Assembly: GCF_019956555.1 (NCBI RefSeq)
Contig: NZ_JAHBDQ010000072.1
Coordinates: forward strand, 62,001 to 126,000
Source of the DNA: Pseudomonas sp. A-RE-19
GTDB taxonomy: Bacteria; Pseudomonadota; Gammaproteobacteria; Pseudomonadales; Pseudomonadaceae
DNA: 64,000 nt
Reading direction: 5' to 3'
The notes below the pieces were generated by a model, which had not been told where the DNA came from, ran no database searches, and saw nothing but the letters and a program-made list of their open reading frames with translations. Of this stretch, positions 20,173-28,495 are shown piece after piece. Every line of letters begins with the position of its first letter. Position 1 is the first letter of the stretch. A program made the position numbers and the translations under genes.

Positions 20173-20658
20173 ATGCCGTCGTTCGACGTGGTATCCGAAC
20201 TGGACAAACACGAAGTCACCAACGCGGTCGAGAACGCCGTCAAGGAACTCGATCGTCGTTATGACCTGAAAGGCAAAGGCACCTTCGAGTTCAAGGAAAA
20301 GGACTTGACCGTCAACCTGACCGCCGAAGCCGATTTCCAGCTCGAAGCGATGATCGAGATCCTCAAGCTGGCCCTGGTCAAGCGCAAGATCGACGTGCAG
20401 TGCCTTGAAGTCAAGGATGCCTACGCGTCGGGCAAGTTGATGAAGCAGGAAGCGGTCCTCAAGGAAGGCATCGACAAAGAGCTGGCGAAGAAAATCGTCG
20501 CTCACGTCAAAGACGCCAAGCTCAAGGTCCAGGCCGCCATCCAGGGCGAGCAGGTGCGTATCACCGGCAAAAAACGTGATGACTTGCAAGAAGCGATTGC
20601 TGCCCTGCGCGCCAAGACGTTCGACATGCCGCTGCAGTTCAACAACTTCCGCGACTGA
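20173..20658 (+). CDS. yajQ: YajQ-family nucleotide-binding protein
   Basis: A 161-aa protein beginning MPSFDVVSELDKHEVTNAVE and ending MPLQFNNFRD, which fits YajQ along its full length (double ferredoxin-like fold). In Xanthomonas and Pseudomonas relatives YajQ binds cyclic di-GMP and acts with a LysR-type regulator; in this strain that role is inferred. ATG with TGGAGAG at the right distance. Divergent from the ketopantoate-reductase gene. Confidence 0.94.
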   Translation: MPSFDVVSELDKHEVTNAVENAVKELDRRYDLKGKGTFEFKEKDLTVNLTAEADFQLEAMIEILKLALVKRKIDVQCLEVKDAYASGKLMKQEAVLKEGIDKELAKKIVAHVKDAKLKVQAAIQGEQVRITGKKRDDLQEAIAALRAKTFDMPLQFNNFRD

Positions 20659-20708
20659 CTTTTCTAGCGGGAACCTCTCGGCGTTTTCGACGTCCGAGCC
20701 CCAAGCAA

Positions 20709-20759
20709 CGGCAGAAATGATTGAACCTTATGGGTTCGGTCTTTCTGCCGCTCATTTTT
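20709..20759 (+). terminator. Terminator-like stem-loop after yajQ
   Basis: Outer stem CGGCAGAAA / TTTCTGCCG enclosing a second helix TTGAACC / GGGTTCGG with loop TTAT, followed by CTCATTTTT. Sits 50 bp after the yajQ stop and 36 bp before the channel gene. Confidence 0.6.
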
Positions 20760-20794
20760 CGCGTGCCGGGTAGCCGGAAATCAGGAGAAAGAAG

Positions 20795-21637
20795 ATGGAT
20801 TTGAATGCTGAAGTGGACAACCTGGTCAAGGCATCCCAAGCCTGGGTTCCGATGATCATGGAATACGGCAGCCGCGTGCTACTGGCGGTGATTACCCTGG
20901 CCATCGGTTGGTGGCTGATCAGCAAGGTCGCGCAAAAACTTGGCGGCCTGCTGGCATTGCGTAATGCCGACCTTGCGCTGCAAGGTTTCATCAGCAGTCT
21001 GGCCAACATCATTCTCAAGGTTTTGCTGATCGTCAGCGTAGCGTCGATGATCGGTGTGGAAACCACCTCCTTCGTCGCGGCCATCGGTGCCGCCGGCCTG
21101 GCGATCGGTTTGGCTTTGCAGGGCAGCCTGGCGAACTTCGCCGGCGGCGTGCTGATTCTGTTGTTCCGCCCGTTCCGTATTGGTGACTGGATCGAAGCCC
21201 AAGGTGTCGCCGGCACTGTCGACAGCATTCAGATCTTCCACACCGTGCTGCGTACCGGCGATAACAAAACCATCATCGTGCCCAACGGTAACTTGTCGAA
21301 CGGCATCATCACCAATACCAACCGTCAACCCACCCGCAAAGTAGTGTTCGATGTGGGTGTGGATTACGAAGCGGACTTGCAGAAGGCTCGTGAAGTGTTG
21401 TTGGAACTGGCCAAAGATTCGCGCGTATTGGCAGATCCGGCACCTCAGGCAGTGGTTTCTATGCTGGGTGACAGTTCGATCACTCTTTCGCTTCGGGTCT
21501 GGGTAAAGACGGCGGATTACTGGGATGTGATGTTCATGTTTAACGAACAGTCCCGTGATCGTTTGAAGACTGCCGGCATCGATATTCCGTTTCCGCAGCG
21601 GGTTATCCGAGTGGTTCAGGAATCTGCGGTGCAGTGA
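20795..21637 (+). CDS. Small-conductance mechanosensitive channel (MscS type)
   Basis: A 280-aa inner-membrane channel that opens on hypo-osmotic stress. Three TM segments: about 25-45, 65-85 and the pore helix 92-125, with the Gly/Ala-rich pattern AAIGAAGLAIGLALQGSLANF that lines the MscS pore, followed by GGVLILLFRPFRIGDWI and the beta domain with VPNGNLSNGIITN. Length matches E. coli MscS (286). ATG with AGGAGA upstream. Followed by a strong terminator. Confidence 0.94.
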   Translation: MDLNAEVDNLVKASQAWVPMIMEYGSRVLLAVITLAIGWWLISKVAQKLGGLLALRNADLALQGFISSLANIILKVLLIVSVASMIGVETTSFVAAIGAAGLAIGLALQGSLANFAGGVLILLFRPFRIGDWIEAQGVAGTVDSIQIFHTVLRTGDNKTIIVPNGNLSNGIITNTNRQPTRKVVFDVGVDYEADLQKAREVLLELAKDSRVLADPAPQAVVSMLGDSSITLSLRVWVKTADYWDVMFMFNEQSRDRLKTAGIDIPFPQRVIRVVQESAVQ

Positions 21638-21718
21638 TTGTTTTTTGATCATGTCTGACTCTTTGGTCAGGCATGTTTCTCACGGATTTGATCGCTTTAA
21701 CGCATTGTTCGTAGCCAA

Positions 21719-21752
21719 CGAAAAAGGCCCATCCGAAGATGGGCCTTTTTTT
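21719..21752. terminator. Bidirectional terminator between mscS-type and porin genes
   Basis: AAAAAGGCCCATC / GATGGGCCTTTTT perfect stem with loop CGAA. A-run on one side and T-run on the other make it work for both convergent genes. Confidence 0.92.
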
Positions 21753-21777
21753 ATTACCGCGAACTAACTTTCTGCAA

Positions 21778-23106
21778 TTACAGAATGTTGAGCGGGTAGT
21801 CGGTGATCAGGCGGAACTCAGAGATATCGCCTTCGCCTTCGTCAGCATTGGCGGTGTGCCATGCCTGACGGATGCGGAACGACAGATCTTTAGCCGGGCC
21901 GGATTGAACTACGTATTTAACTTCCACGTTGGTTTCGTGGTGTTTGCCGTCTGCACCGTACAGACCAGCGTAAGGGCTGCCTGCTGGAGTGTTGGTGCCA
22001 TCGATGTCCCAACCTTTCACGTAACGGGTCATGAAGCTCAGACCAGGTACGCCGTATTCGGCCATTTTCAGGTCATAACGGGCTTGTACCGATTTCTCGC
22101 CAGGGGCGTTGAAGTCGGAGTACTGGATGGAGTTGGCGAGGAAGATCGAGTCGCCACCGCGGTTGTTTTTACCCACACCGATGTAGTCGAACGGGGTATC
22201 GCCGTTCACTTTCTGGAAGCCCAGGGTGAAGGTGTGCGCTTTCAGGAACGAGAAAGCAGCGGCCAGGGAGTAGGCGGTGTTGCTGATTTCGCCTGCTTTA
22301 GCGTTACCGGTGTCCTTGGTGTTGTAGATGTTACCGTCGAAGTTGATCGACTGATCGCCGCCCAGTGCGAGGGTGTAGTTCGCGTTGGCGTAGTACTGGT
22401 TCCAGACGTCTTCGAGCTTGGCACCGTAGAGCGAAACGCTCAGGTCTGGGGTAATGCCATACTTGCCGCCGAAGTAGTCGATGGAGTTGGCTTTCACGCC
22501 AGCGTAAGTAGCCCACAGGTCGCCGTCACGGGCGTTGCTGTCCTGGCTGGTTGCCGAGTAGAAGTGACCGCCTTCGAGGTCAAGGTCTTTGACTTCGCTG
22601 CTCTGCAGTTGGATACCGCTGGCAGTTTGGTGAAGGATACGGGAACCGCCAACAGCGAACACCGGAGAGGTGCTTGGCTGCATGTCGCCGATTTTCAGCT
22701 CGGTCTTGGAGATGCGGAACTTGGCGGCAGCGCCGGCTTTGCCCTGGCTATTGTTGACTTCGCCATCATTATCCACGGACATGTTACCGGTGCCGGCATA
22801 TTTGTCGGAACCGTCCAGCTTAATGGCCAGTTGGCCCCAAGCTTCAACGCCAACACCGATCAGACCTTGGGTGTAGCCAGAGCTGAACATGCCCTGGATG
22901 CCCTGGGTCCAGTCTTTGTCGTCGGTTGCACCGTTTTTCTTGTTACGGTTGTAGTAGTAGTTGCGAACCAGCAAGTCGAGCTTGCTGTCTTCAACAAAAC
23001 CTTTGGCTTCTGCCTGGTCACTTACGAAAGGTGCGGCTACTGCCAACTGAGTACTGGCTGCTGCTGCAACTGCCAGTGCGATCATGCTCCACTTCATCAC
23101 GCGCAT
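21778..23106 (-). CDS. OprD-family outer-membrane porin
   Basis: A 442-aa outer-membrane beta-barrel for uptake of small nutrients. Signal peptide is residues 1-25 (MRVMKWSMIALAVAAAASTQLAVAA, cleavage after VAA). The mature protein starts with the OprD pattern GFVEDSKLDLLVRNYYYNR, continues with alternating strands, and has FGGKYGITPDLSVSLY and MTRYVKGWDIDG. It ends DYPLNIL rather than in an aromatic residue. It belongs to the OprD superfamily (OprD/OprE/OprQ branches); which one I cannot decide. ATG with AAAGGAG upstream. A very long upstream gap (about 890 bp) could hold complex control. Confidence 0.9.
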   Translation of the reverse strand: MRVMKWSMIALAVAAAASTQLAVAAPFVSDQAEAKGFVEDSKLDLLVRNYYYNRNKKNGATDDKDWTQGIQGMFSSGYTQGLIGVGVEAWGQLAIKLDGSDKYAGTGNMSVDNDGEVNNSQGKAGAAAKFRISKTELKIGDMQPSTSPVFAVGGSRILHQTASGIQLQSSEVKDLDLEGGHFYSATSQDSNARDGDLWATYAGVKANSIDYFGGKYGITPDLSVSLYGAKLEDVWNQYYANANYTLALGGDQSINFDGNIYNTKDTGNAKAGEISNTAYSLAAAFSFLKAHTFTLGFQKVNGDTPFDYIGVGKNNRGGDSIFLANSIQYSDFNAPGEKSVQARYDLKMAEYGVPGLSFMTRYVKGWDIDGTNTPAGSPYAGLYGADGKHHETNVEVKYVVQSGPAKDLSFRIRQAWHTANADEGEGDISEFRLITDYPLNIL

Positions 23107-23998
23107 CGTGATTTGCTCCTTTGGTTTTAGAAGAGTACTGCCGTCCCACCTGTTTTATTATCTGGGCGGCTCTTTCTTTTTGTGTCGGCGCAAACTTATA
23201 TCACGCCGACCCTATTGGCGATACTTGCGCATCTAACCTTTCAGCTTCTTTACGACCCTGTCGCAAATGGCTGGGTAGATGTCGCAAATTCACAGTCCCA
23301 ATGCAACCGGATTGACAACTTCGGCGCTGTTTTCCAGGGCTTGAGCATCGGAAAAAAGAGTCCCTGGTGAAACGTTTGAATCTCCATTGGGCAACCCTGC
23401 CACTGTTTTTATTGGCCTTAAGGCTTCCACTTCCAGCGGACGCCTTATAGACGATGTGAGTGTGAATGCAACAAGCGTGCACAAACCAGAATTCTGTTGC
23501 TGTTTTTTTCTGTGGGCCTGCCTGTCGCTGTAAAAACCTCATGAAACCGGGGGGTTCAACCTCGTTTTGTTAAGACTTGACGCCACGTCTGGCATCGTGG
23601 TTATCACATCGAACCAGCGGGACGACAACCCAAAACGTTACCGGTTCACCCTGCAAGTGAGTAGTTAGCGGATGCTGACGCACTCAGCGTAGACGCGTTG
23701 TGCGGTTTTGGTGCAAAAAATTTTATTTGCTGTACCGAATTCACACAATGTCGTTCTGTAGCGGCTTCGAGCAGCGCGTTGTTTGTGGGTGGTTTCAGCA
23801 TTTTTTGTGGGTCGTCGATACCAATTGGTGCGTCCTGGATCAAAATGTCCCATGCAGGGGCGCGGCCAAGAGGGCGGAGCCTGCGGTTCGCCGTGAAGCG
23901 CGTGGCGTTCGCAGGTATGCTGCCGTCCTGTCGCTTGGCGCTCCATCTTTGCGGATGAGCGCTAAGCTGAAAATGATGACCAGGCGGGAGTGCGCGCA
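23107..23998. other. 892-bp region without recognised gene between porin and HIT genes
   Basis: Divergent control region. Open frames on both strands here (for example 23646-24017 minus, 23698-23958 plus) have no family features, no good ribosome-binding sites, and overlap each other, so I do not call genes. The part next to the porin is AT-richer. Around 23535-23565 there is a partly self-complementary G/C-rich stretch. A small RNA or a decayed gene is possible; nothing specific can be supported. Confidence 0.4.
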
Positions 23999-24424
23999 GT
24001 GTTCGTTTTAGATTCACGACTTCAACAAGACACGTTACCGATCGGCGATTTCCCGCTCTGTCGGTTGCTGTTATCCAATGATTCGAACTACCCGTGGTTC
24101 ATCCTTGTGCCACGCCGCGAGGATATCAGTGAGATATTTCAGTTGGATGTCCCAGATCAACAGCAGCTGTGGCAGGAAACGACCGCGCTGGCGGAAATGC
24201 TCAAGGACTCGTTCGACGCAGACAAATTGAACGTTGCGGCCCTGGGCAATGTCGTCAGTCAGTTGCACATGCATGTGATTGTGCGCAAGCGTGAGGACGC
24301 TGCCTGGCCAGCCCCGGTCTGGGGCAAATGTCCGGCCAAGCCATACAGCCCGGAGCAGATCGCGACGATTCGCGAACGGTTGCGTCTGGTATTGACCGAT
24401 GATTTCACGTTTCTGGAGGGTTGA
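23999..24424 (+). CDS. HIT-domain nucleotide hydrolase-like protein
   Basis: A 141-aa histidine-triad family protein. The triad motif reads QLHMHVI, so the first His of the usual H-x-H-x-H is Gln while the catalytic HxH pair stays, as in a known HIT subgroup. Upstream, WFILVPRREDISEIFQL is also typical. These enzymes cleave nucleotide phosphoramidates or dinucleoside polyphosphates; the substrate is unknown. GTG at 23999 is chosen because GGGAG lies 8 bp upstream and gives MFVLDSRLQQDT; a GTG at 23990 is the alternative. It precedes slyX by 3 bp. Confidence 0.88.
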   Translation: MFVLDSRLQQDTLPIGDFPLCRLLLSNDSNYPWFILVPRREDISEIFQLDVPDQQQLWQETTALAEMLKDSFDADKLNVAALGNVVSQLHMHVIVRKREDAAWPAPVWGKCPAKPYSPEQIATIRERLRLVLTDDFTFLEG

Positions 24425-24427
24425 GTC

Positions 24428-24634
24428 ATGAGCCTGGAAGAGCGGGTTACCGATCTGGAAAGTCAGTTGGCGTTTCAGGATGACACCATCCAGGCATTGA
24501 GTGATGTGCTGGCGACGCAGCAGCGCGCAGTGGAGCGCCTGCAACTGCAAATGGCGGCGCTGCTCAAGCGTCAGGAGGAAATGGTCGGCCAGTTCGAATC
24601 TTTCGAAGAGGAAGCGCCACCGCCGCATTACTGA
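24428..24634 (+). CDS. slyX: SlyX protein
   Basis: A 68-aa coiled-coil protein, almost wholly helical (MSLEERVTDLESQLAFQDDTI), ending in the characteristic PPPHY. SlyX is conserved in gamma-proteobacteria without a fixed function. It starts 3 bp after the HIT gene stop, with TGGAGG before the ATG, so both form an operon that ends at a strong stem-loop. Confidence 0.93.
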   Translation: MSLEERVTDLESQLAFQDDTIQALSDVLATQQRAVERLQLQMAALLKRQEEMVGQFESFEEEAPPPHY

Positions 24635-24653
24635 GCCACATTAGTGAAGAGCA

Positions 24654-24705
24654 GGCCATAAAAAAACCGCGAGCAGCCTGGGCTGTTCGCGGTTTTTTTA
24701 TGGCC
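24654..24705. terminator. Long bidirectional terminator
   Basis: Arms of 24 bp (24654-24677 and 24682-24705) pair with a single G-U, loop CTGG, and include seven A on one side and seven T on the other. It separates slyX from the convergent cold-shock membrane protein. Confidence 0.93.
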
Positions 24706-24711
24706 TTGGAA

Positions 24712-25314
24712 TCAGCGACGCGGCAGCGCGGCGATCACATCCTCGGCTTGCAGGCCCTTGTCACGATTCATGACAGAGAATTCCACACGCTGGCCTTCGA
24801 CCAGAACACGGTGGCCTTCGCCGCGAATCGCCCGGAAGTGCACGAAAATATCATCACCGGAATCACGGGAAATAAAGCCGAAGCCTTTGGAAGTGTTGAA
24901 CCACTTGACGGTGCCGGTATCGCGGTTGCTCATGTCATAGCTTGGCGAGGCGGCGGCCGGTGAAGATTTGTAGAAGCTGATGGCCAGGTGCAAAAGAACG
25001 GCGATCAGGGCAGCGACCAGACTGAACAGAACGGCAGGTTGACCGGCGATGACAGGCATCGGCGCGATCAGCGTCAGGGTTTGCAGGACGACAGCCAGAA
25101 CCAGCAACGCGCTGACCAGGTTCTGCAGTTGATGACGCGGGCCTTTGTTCCAGTAAGGGATAACAGGAGCGAGGGTGAGGTTGAGCAGGCCGAAAAAGGC
25201 CAGGTACAGCGCATCGGGTTGTTGCAGGTAAGGTGCCGCTTCGGATCGCAGGCTAGGGATGAAGGACAGCAGCAAAGCTGCTGCGCCCATTAGCAGGTGG
25301 ACGATTTTCAACAT
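24712..25314 (-). CDS. Membrane protein with C-terminal cold-shock domain
   Basis: A 200-aa fusion. Residues 1-116 hold about four hydrophobic segments (2-20, 35-53, 67-85, 92-114). Residues 131-198 are a full cold-shock domain: TGTVKWFN, RNP1 KGFGFIS at 143-149 and RNP2 DIFVHF at 155-160, ending with QAEDVIA. The nucleic-acid-binding face is thus intact and predicted to face the cytoplasm if the N-terminus has an even number of spans. Such proteins occur in pseudomonads; I know of no settled function. A leader of unknown length with a hairpin at 25432-25461 lies upstream. Monocistronic. Confidence 0.88.
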   Translation of the reverse strand: MLKIVHLLMGAAALLLSFIPSLRSEAAPYLQQPDALYLAFFGLLNLTLAPVIPYWNKGPRHQLQNLVSALLVLAVVLQTLTLIAPMPVIAGQPAVLFSLVAALIAVLLHLAISFYKSSPAAASPSYDMSNRDTGTVKWFNTSKGFGFISRDSGDDIFVHFRAIRGEGHRVLVEGQRVEFSVMNRDKGLQAEDVIAALPRR

Positions 25315-25778
25315 TTTGATTAACTCACGTTAAGACGGATCACAAGGAAGAGCTGATGGAGCACGGTTCGCTTCAGAACAATAAGAGGCGTTGGACACGT
25401 ACCTGCTATCAGCCTATGCGCGGCCCCCGGAAAATAGGCGGCAGCGACACACTGCCTATTTAACAGCAAAGCCTGCGCCTACTCAAATCAGGCAGTCCGG
25501 CGGTGCTTCCTCCGACAGGTAGACGGATGACGCTTTGCTGAGTGTTGTTCGCGAGCTGTGTTTCTCGGATCTTTTGACTTCTCATTGAGGGACGCTGCAT
25601 CAGTGTGCGTAGGAAAACGTCCGGTCTAGGACGTGCTCCATGATCGCTCCTCCGTTGTTGGCTTATCCTACGTTGATGGTCATAAAGTCATCTGGATATG
25701 CCGATGCGCCTGCGGTTTTATAAGGAAACGGAATATGACTCTTATAAGCAGCAAGGATGGCAAAGGAGTGTCAACGGT
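25315..25778. other. 464-bp region without recognised gene
   Basis: Lies between the start of the cold-shock membrane protein (minus) and the ribbon-helix-helix gene (plus). It holds two inverted repeats: AAATAGGC / GCCTATTT at 25432-25461, and ACGTCC-GGTCTA-GGACGT at 25617-25634. The first could be part of a structured cold-shock leader, the second a protein-binding site; both roles are guesses. A short open frame at 25633-25833 has no supporting signals. Confidence 0.4.
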
Positions 25779-26117
25779 ATGGTTCATGAAGACAGGAGAG
25801 GCGAGGGGAGGGTCGACCCACTCAAGGAGGTAAGGATTGATTCATTTGTCAGCGAATTCGATATGGGCCTGGCCCAACCCTTATCCCGATCAGTACGCTT
25901 GAATGGTTTTTCGACCTGTTTGCGGCTCGAGCAAATCTACTGGGATATTTTGGGTGACATGGCCAAGGTCAATTGCTGCTCGGTCAGTGCGCTGTTGTCC
26001 CATGTGGATCGCGAAGTGCATTTGCGTCATGGCGGGGTGAAGAACTTCACCGGGCTGGTGCGGGTTGTCTGCGTCGTGCACAGCCTGAAGGAGGGGAACT
26101 GCCTCGTCATGACTTAG
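25779..26117 (+). CDS. Ribbon-helix-helix-domain protein
   Basis: A 112-aa protein (from this start). Its C-terminal ~75 residues fit the RHH_4 family: SRSVRLNGFSTCLRLEQIYW, the helix ILGDMAKVNCCSVSALLSHVD, and FTGLVRVVCVVHSL. RHH proteins bind DNA as dimers; the target is unknown. The start is uncertain: ATG 25779 has AAGGAG about 11 bp upstream; ATG 25863 begins just before the conserved part but has no ribosome-binding site; a strong AAGGAGG at 25824-25830 faces only an in-frame ATT at 25836. No neighbour gene shares its strand closely. Confidence 0.72.
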   Translation: MVHEDRRGEGRVDPLKEVRIDSFVSEFDMGLAQPLSRSVRLNGFSTCLRLEQIYWDILGDMAKVNCCSVSALLSHVDREVHLRHGGVKNFTGLVRVVCVVHSLKEGNCLVMT

Positions 26118-26164
26118 CGATGGCGATGGATCGGGTAGCGTGTCGGTCTGTGCAGTCTTACGGC

Positions 26165-26192
26165 TGCACAGGCTGCATTTAATGGATATAAT
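26165..26192 (+). promoter_or_regulatory. Probable promoter of the FmdB-aspS unit
   Basis: Perfect -10 TATAAT at 26187-26192 with TGCACA at 26165-26170 as -35 (16-bp spacer). It starts transcription about 55 bp before the FmdB-like gene. Confidence 0.5.
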
Positions 26193-26253
26193 CCCGCTCT
26201 TTGCCGCAAAGCCCAGCATGCGCGGTAGCAATCTGATCGCCGAGACAACCCCC

Positions 26254-26475
26254 ATGCCGATGTACGACTATCAATGTGCTTCCTGTGGTCATCAGTTGGA
26301 AGCCATTCAAAAGATCAGCGCAGCACCGCTGGTCGACTGCCCTGCCTGCCAGGCGCCAGAGCTTAAAAAGATGCTGTCCATGCCGGGTTTTCGCCTCAGC
26401 GGCACCGGTTGGTACGAAACCGACTTCAAGACCGGTTCCAAGAAAAATCTGGCCGGTGGCGACAAAGCTGACTAG
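26254..26475 (+). CDS. FmdB-family zinc-ribbon protein
   Basis: A 73-aa protein with the FmdB regulatory domain: MPMYDYQCASCGHQLEA. Four cysteines C8, C11, C29 and C32 form a CxxC...CxxC zinc ribbon, and the tail has KKMLSMPGFRLSGTGWYETDFK. Members are widespread next to aspS in pseudomonads; the biochemical role is unknown. ATG start fits the family start exactly. It precedes aspS by 120 bp and is likely in the same transcript. Confidence 0.9.
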   Translation: MPMYDYQCASCGHQLEAIQKISAAPLVDCPACQAPELKKMLSMPGFRLSGTGWYETDFKTGSKKNLAGGDKAD

Positions 26476-26595
26476 GGCCTGGCGCCCGTATTGAACGACA
26501 CGCGCGAGCTCTTGCATCATCTGACGCCTTTTAAGTGCGGTGGTGCGGCAAGGCCTCCAACCGAATTTCGAATTACGAGAAGTGAAACCACTACC

Positions 26596-28371
26596 ATGAT
26601 GCGCAGCCATTATTGCGGCCAACTGAACGAAAGCCTGGAAGGTCAGGAAGTTACCCTTTGCGGATGGGTCCACCGTCGCCGCGACCATGGCGGGGTGATT
26701 TTCCTCGATATCCGTGATCGTGATGGTCTGGCCCAGGTGGTGTTCGACCCGGACCGCGCTGAATCCTTCGCCGCCGCCGATCGCGTGCGCAGCGAATACG
26801 TGGTCAAGATCACCGGCAAGGTTCGCCTGCGTCCGGCCGGTGCCACCAACGCCAACATGGCGTCGGGCATGATCGAAGTGCTGGGCTACGAGCTTGAAGT
26901 GCTGAACGAAGCGGAAACCCCGCCGTTCCCGCTCAACGAGTTCTCCGACGTCGGCGAAGAAACCCGCCTGCGTTATCGCTTCCTCGACCTGCGTCGCCCT
27001 GAAATGCTCGAGAAGCTGCGTCTGCGTTCGCGCATGACCACCAGCATCCGTCGCTTCCTGGACGAGAACGGCTTCCTCGATGTCGAGACGCCGATTCTGA
27101 CCCGCGCCACGCCAGAAGGCGCTCGCGACTACCTGGTGCCGAGCCGTACTCACGCCGGTAGCTTCTTCGCCTTGCCGCAATCGCCACAGCTGTTCAAGCA
27201 GCTGCTGATGGTTGCCGGCTTCGACCGTTACTACCAGATCGCCAAGTGCTTCCGCGACGAAGATCTTCGCGCTGACCGTCAGCCGGAATTCACCCAGATC
27301 GACATCGAGACCAGCTTCCTCGATGAAAAAGAGATCATGGGCATCACCGAACAAATGATCCGCAACCTGTTCAAGGAAGTGCTGGACCTGGAGTTCGGCG
27401 ACTTCCCGCACATGACCTTCGAAGAGGCCATGCGTCGTTACGGTTCCGACAAGCCGGACCTGCGTAACCCGCTGGAACTGGTTGACGTTGCCGATCAGCT
27501 GAAAGAAGTCGATTTCAAGGTGTTCAGCGGCCCGGCCAACGACCCGAAATGCCGCGTTGCAGCTCTGCGCGTTCCAGGTGCGGCAAGCATGCCGCGCAAG
27601 CAGATCGACGACTACACCAAGTTCGTCGGCATCTACGGTGCCAAGGGCCTGGCGTACATCAAGGTCAACGAGCGCGCCAAAGGCGTCGAAGGCCTGCAGT
27701 CGCCAATCGTCAAGAACATCCCTGAAGCCAACCTCAACGTGATCCTCGATCGCGTCGGCGCTGTTGATGGTGACATCGTGTTCTTCGGTGCCGACAAAGC
27801 CAAGATCGTCAGCGAAGCCCTGGGCGCGCTGCGGATCAAGGTCGGTCACGATCTGAACCTGCTGACTTGCGAGTGGGCCCCGATGTGGGTCGTCGACTTC
27901 CCGATGTTCGAAGAGAACGACGACGGCAGCTTCACCGCGTTGCACCACCCGTTCACCGCGCCGAAGTGCACCCCGCAAGAACTGGAAGCCAACCCGGCGA
28001 CCGCGCTGTCCCGTGCCTACGACATGGTATTGAACGGTACCGAGCTGGGTGGCGGTTCGATCCGTATCCACCGCAAGGAAATGCAACAGTCGGTGTTCCG
28101 TCTGCTGGGTATCAGCGAAGCGGAACAGGAAGAGAAATTCGGCTTCCTGCTCGACGCCCTGAAATACGGCGCGCCGCCGCACGGTGGCCTGGCCTTCGGT
28201 CTGGACCGTCTGGTGATGCTGATGACCGGCGCCCAGTCGATCCGTGAAGTGATCGCTTTCCCGAAAACCCAGAGCGCTGCCTGCGTCATGACTCAGGCAC
28301 CGGGGCTGGTGGATGCCAAGGCATTGCGCGAACTGCACATTCGTCTGCGCGAAACGCCTAAAGCTGAGTAA
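26596..28371 (+). CDS. aspS: Aspartyl-tRNA synthetase
   Basis: Class II synthetase, 591 aa, the normal bacterial length. The N-terminal OB fold binds the anticodon (LCGWVHRRRDHGGVIFLDIRD). Motif 2 is YYQIAKCFRDEDLRADRQPEFTQ (written in parts FRDEDLRADR, QPEFTQ), followed by the bacterial GAD insertion and motif 3 GLAFGLDRLVMLM. In Pseudomonas this enzyme is usually non-discriminating and also charges tRNA-Asn, corrected by GatCAB; that is family knowledge. The start is the first of two adjacent ATGs (MMRSHYCGQ). Terminator at 28384. Confidence 0.96.
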   Translation: MMRSHYCGQLNESLEGQEVTLCGWVHRRRDHGGVIFLDIRDRDGLAQVVFDPDRAESFAAADRVRSEYVVKITGKVRLRPAGATNANMASGMIEVLGYELEVLNEAETPPFPLNEFSDVGEETRLRYRFLDLRRPEMLEKLRLRSRMTTSIRRFLDENGFLDVETPILTRATPEGARDYLVPSRTHAGSFFALPQSPQLFKQLLMVAGFDRYYQIAKCFRDEDLRADRQPEFTQIDIETSFLDEKEIMGITEQMIRNLFKEVLDLEFGDFPHMTFEEAMRRYGSDKPDLRNPLELVDVADQLKEVDFKVFSGPANDPKCRVAALRVPGAASMPRKQIDDYTKFVGIYGAKGLAYIKVNERAKGVEGLQSPIVKNIPEANLNVILDRVGAVDGDIVFFGADKAKIVSEALGALRIKVGHDLNLLTCEWAPMWVVDFPMFEENDDGSFTALHHPFTAPKCTPQELEANPATALSRAYDMVLNGTELGGGSIRIHRKEMQQSVFRLLGISEAEQEEKFGFLLDALKYGAPPHGGLAFGLDRLVMLMTGAQSIREVIAFPKTQSAACVMTQAPGLVDAKALRELHIRLRETPKAE

Positions 28372-28383
28372 GGCTGACCTTGC

Positions 28384-28412
28384 GGGCGCATCTTCGGATG
28401 CGCCCTTTCTTT
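28384..28412 (+). terminator. Rho-independent terminator of aspS
   Basis: Perfect 9-bp stem GGGCGCATC / GATGCGCCC with loop TTCG, followed by TTTCTTT, 12 bp after aspS. Confidence 0.9.
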
Positions 28413-28495
28413 ATAGACAGGGTCGAGTTTTTTATTTGCCGGCTGGCGCATCATGGCGTAGCGGGCAATGTGTCAAAGATAATTCGGAGCGAGTT

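Noticed and set aside
23646..24017. 123-codon minus-strand frame in the porin upstream gap
   Set aside because: No ribosome-binding site, odd composition, overlaps opposing frames; not supported as a gene.
25633..25833. 66-codon plus-strand frame before the RHH gene
   Set aside because: Overlaps the RHH reading frame, no motif, no good start signal.
26179..28338. Long open frame opposite aspS
   Set aside because: Antisense shadow; no start signals or motifs.
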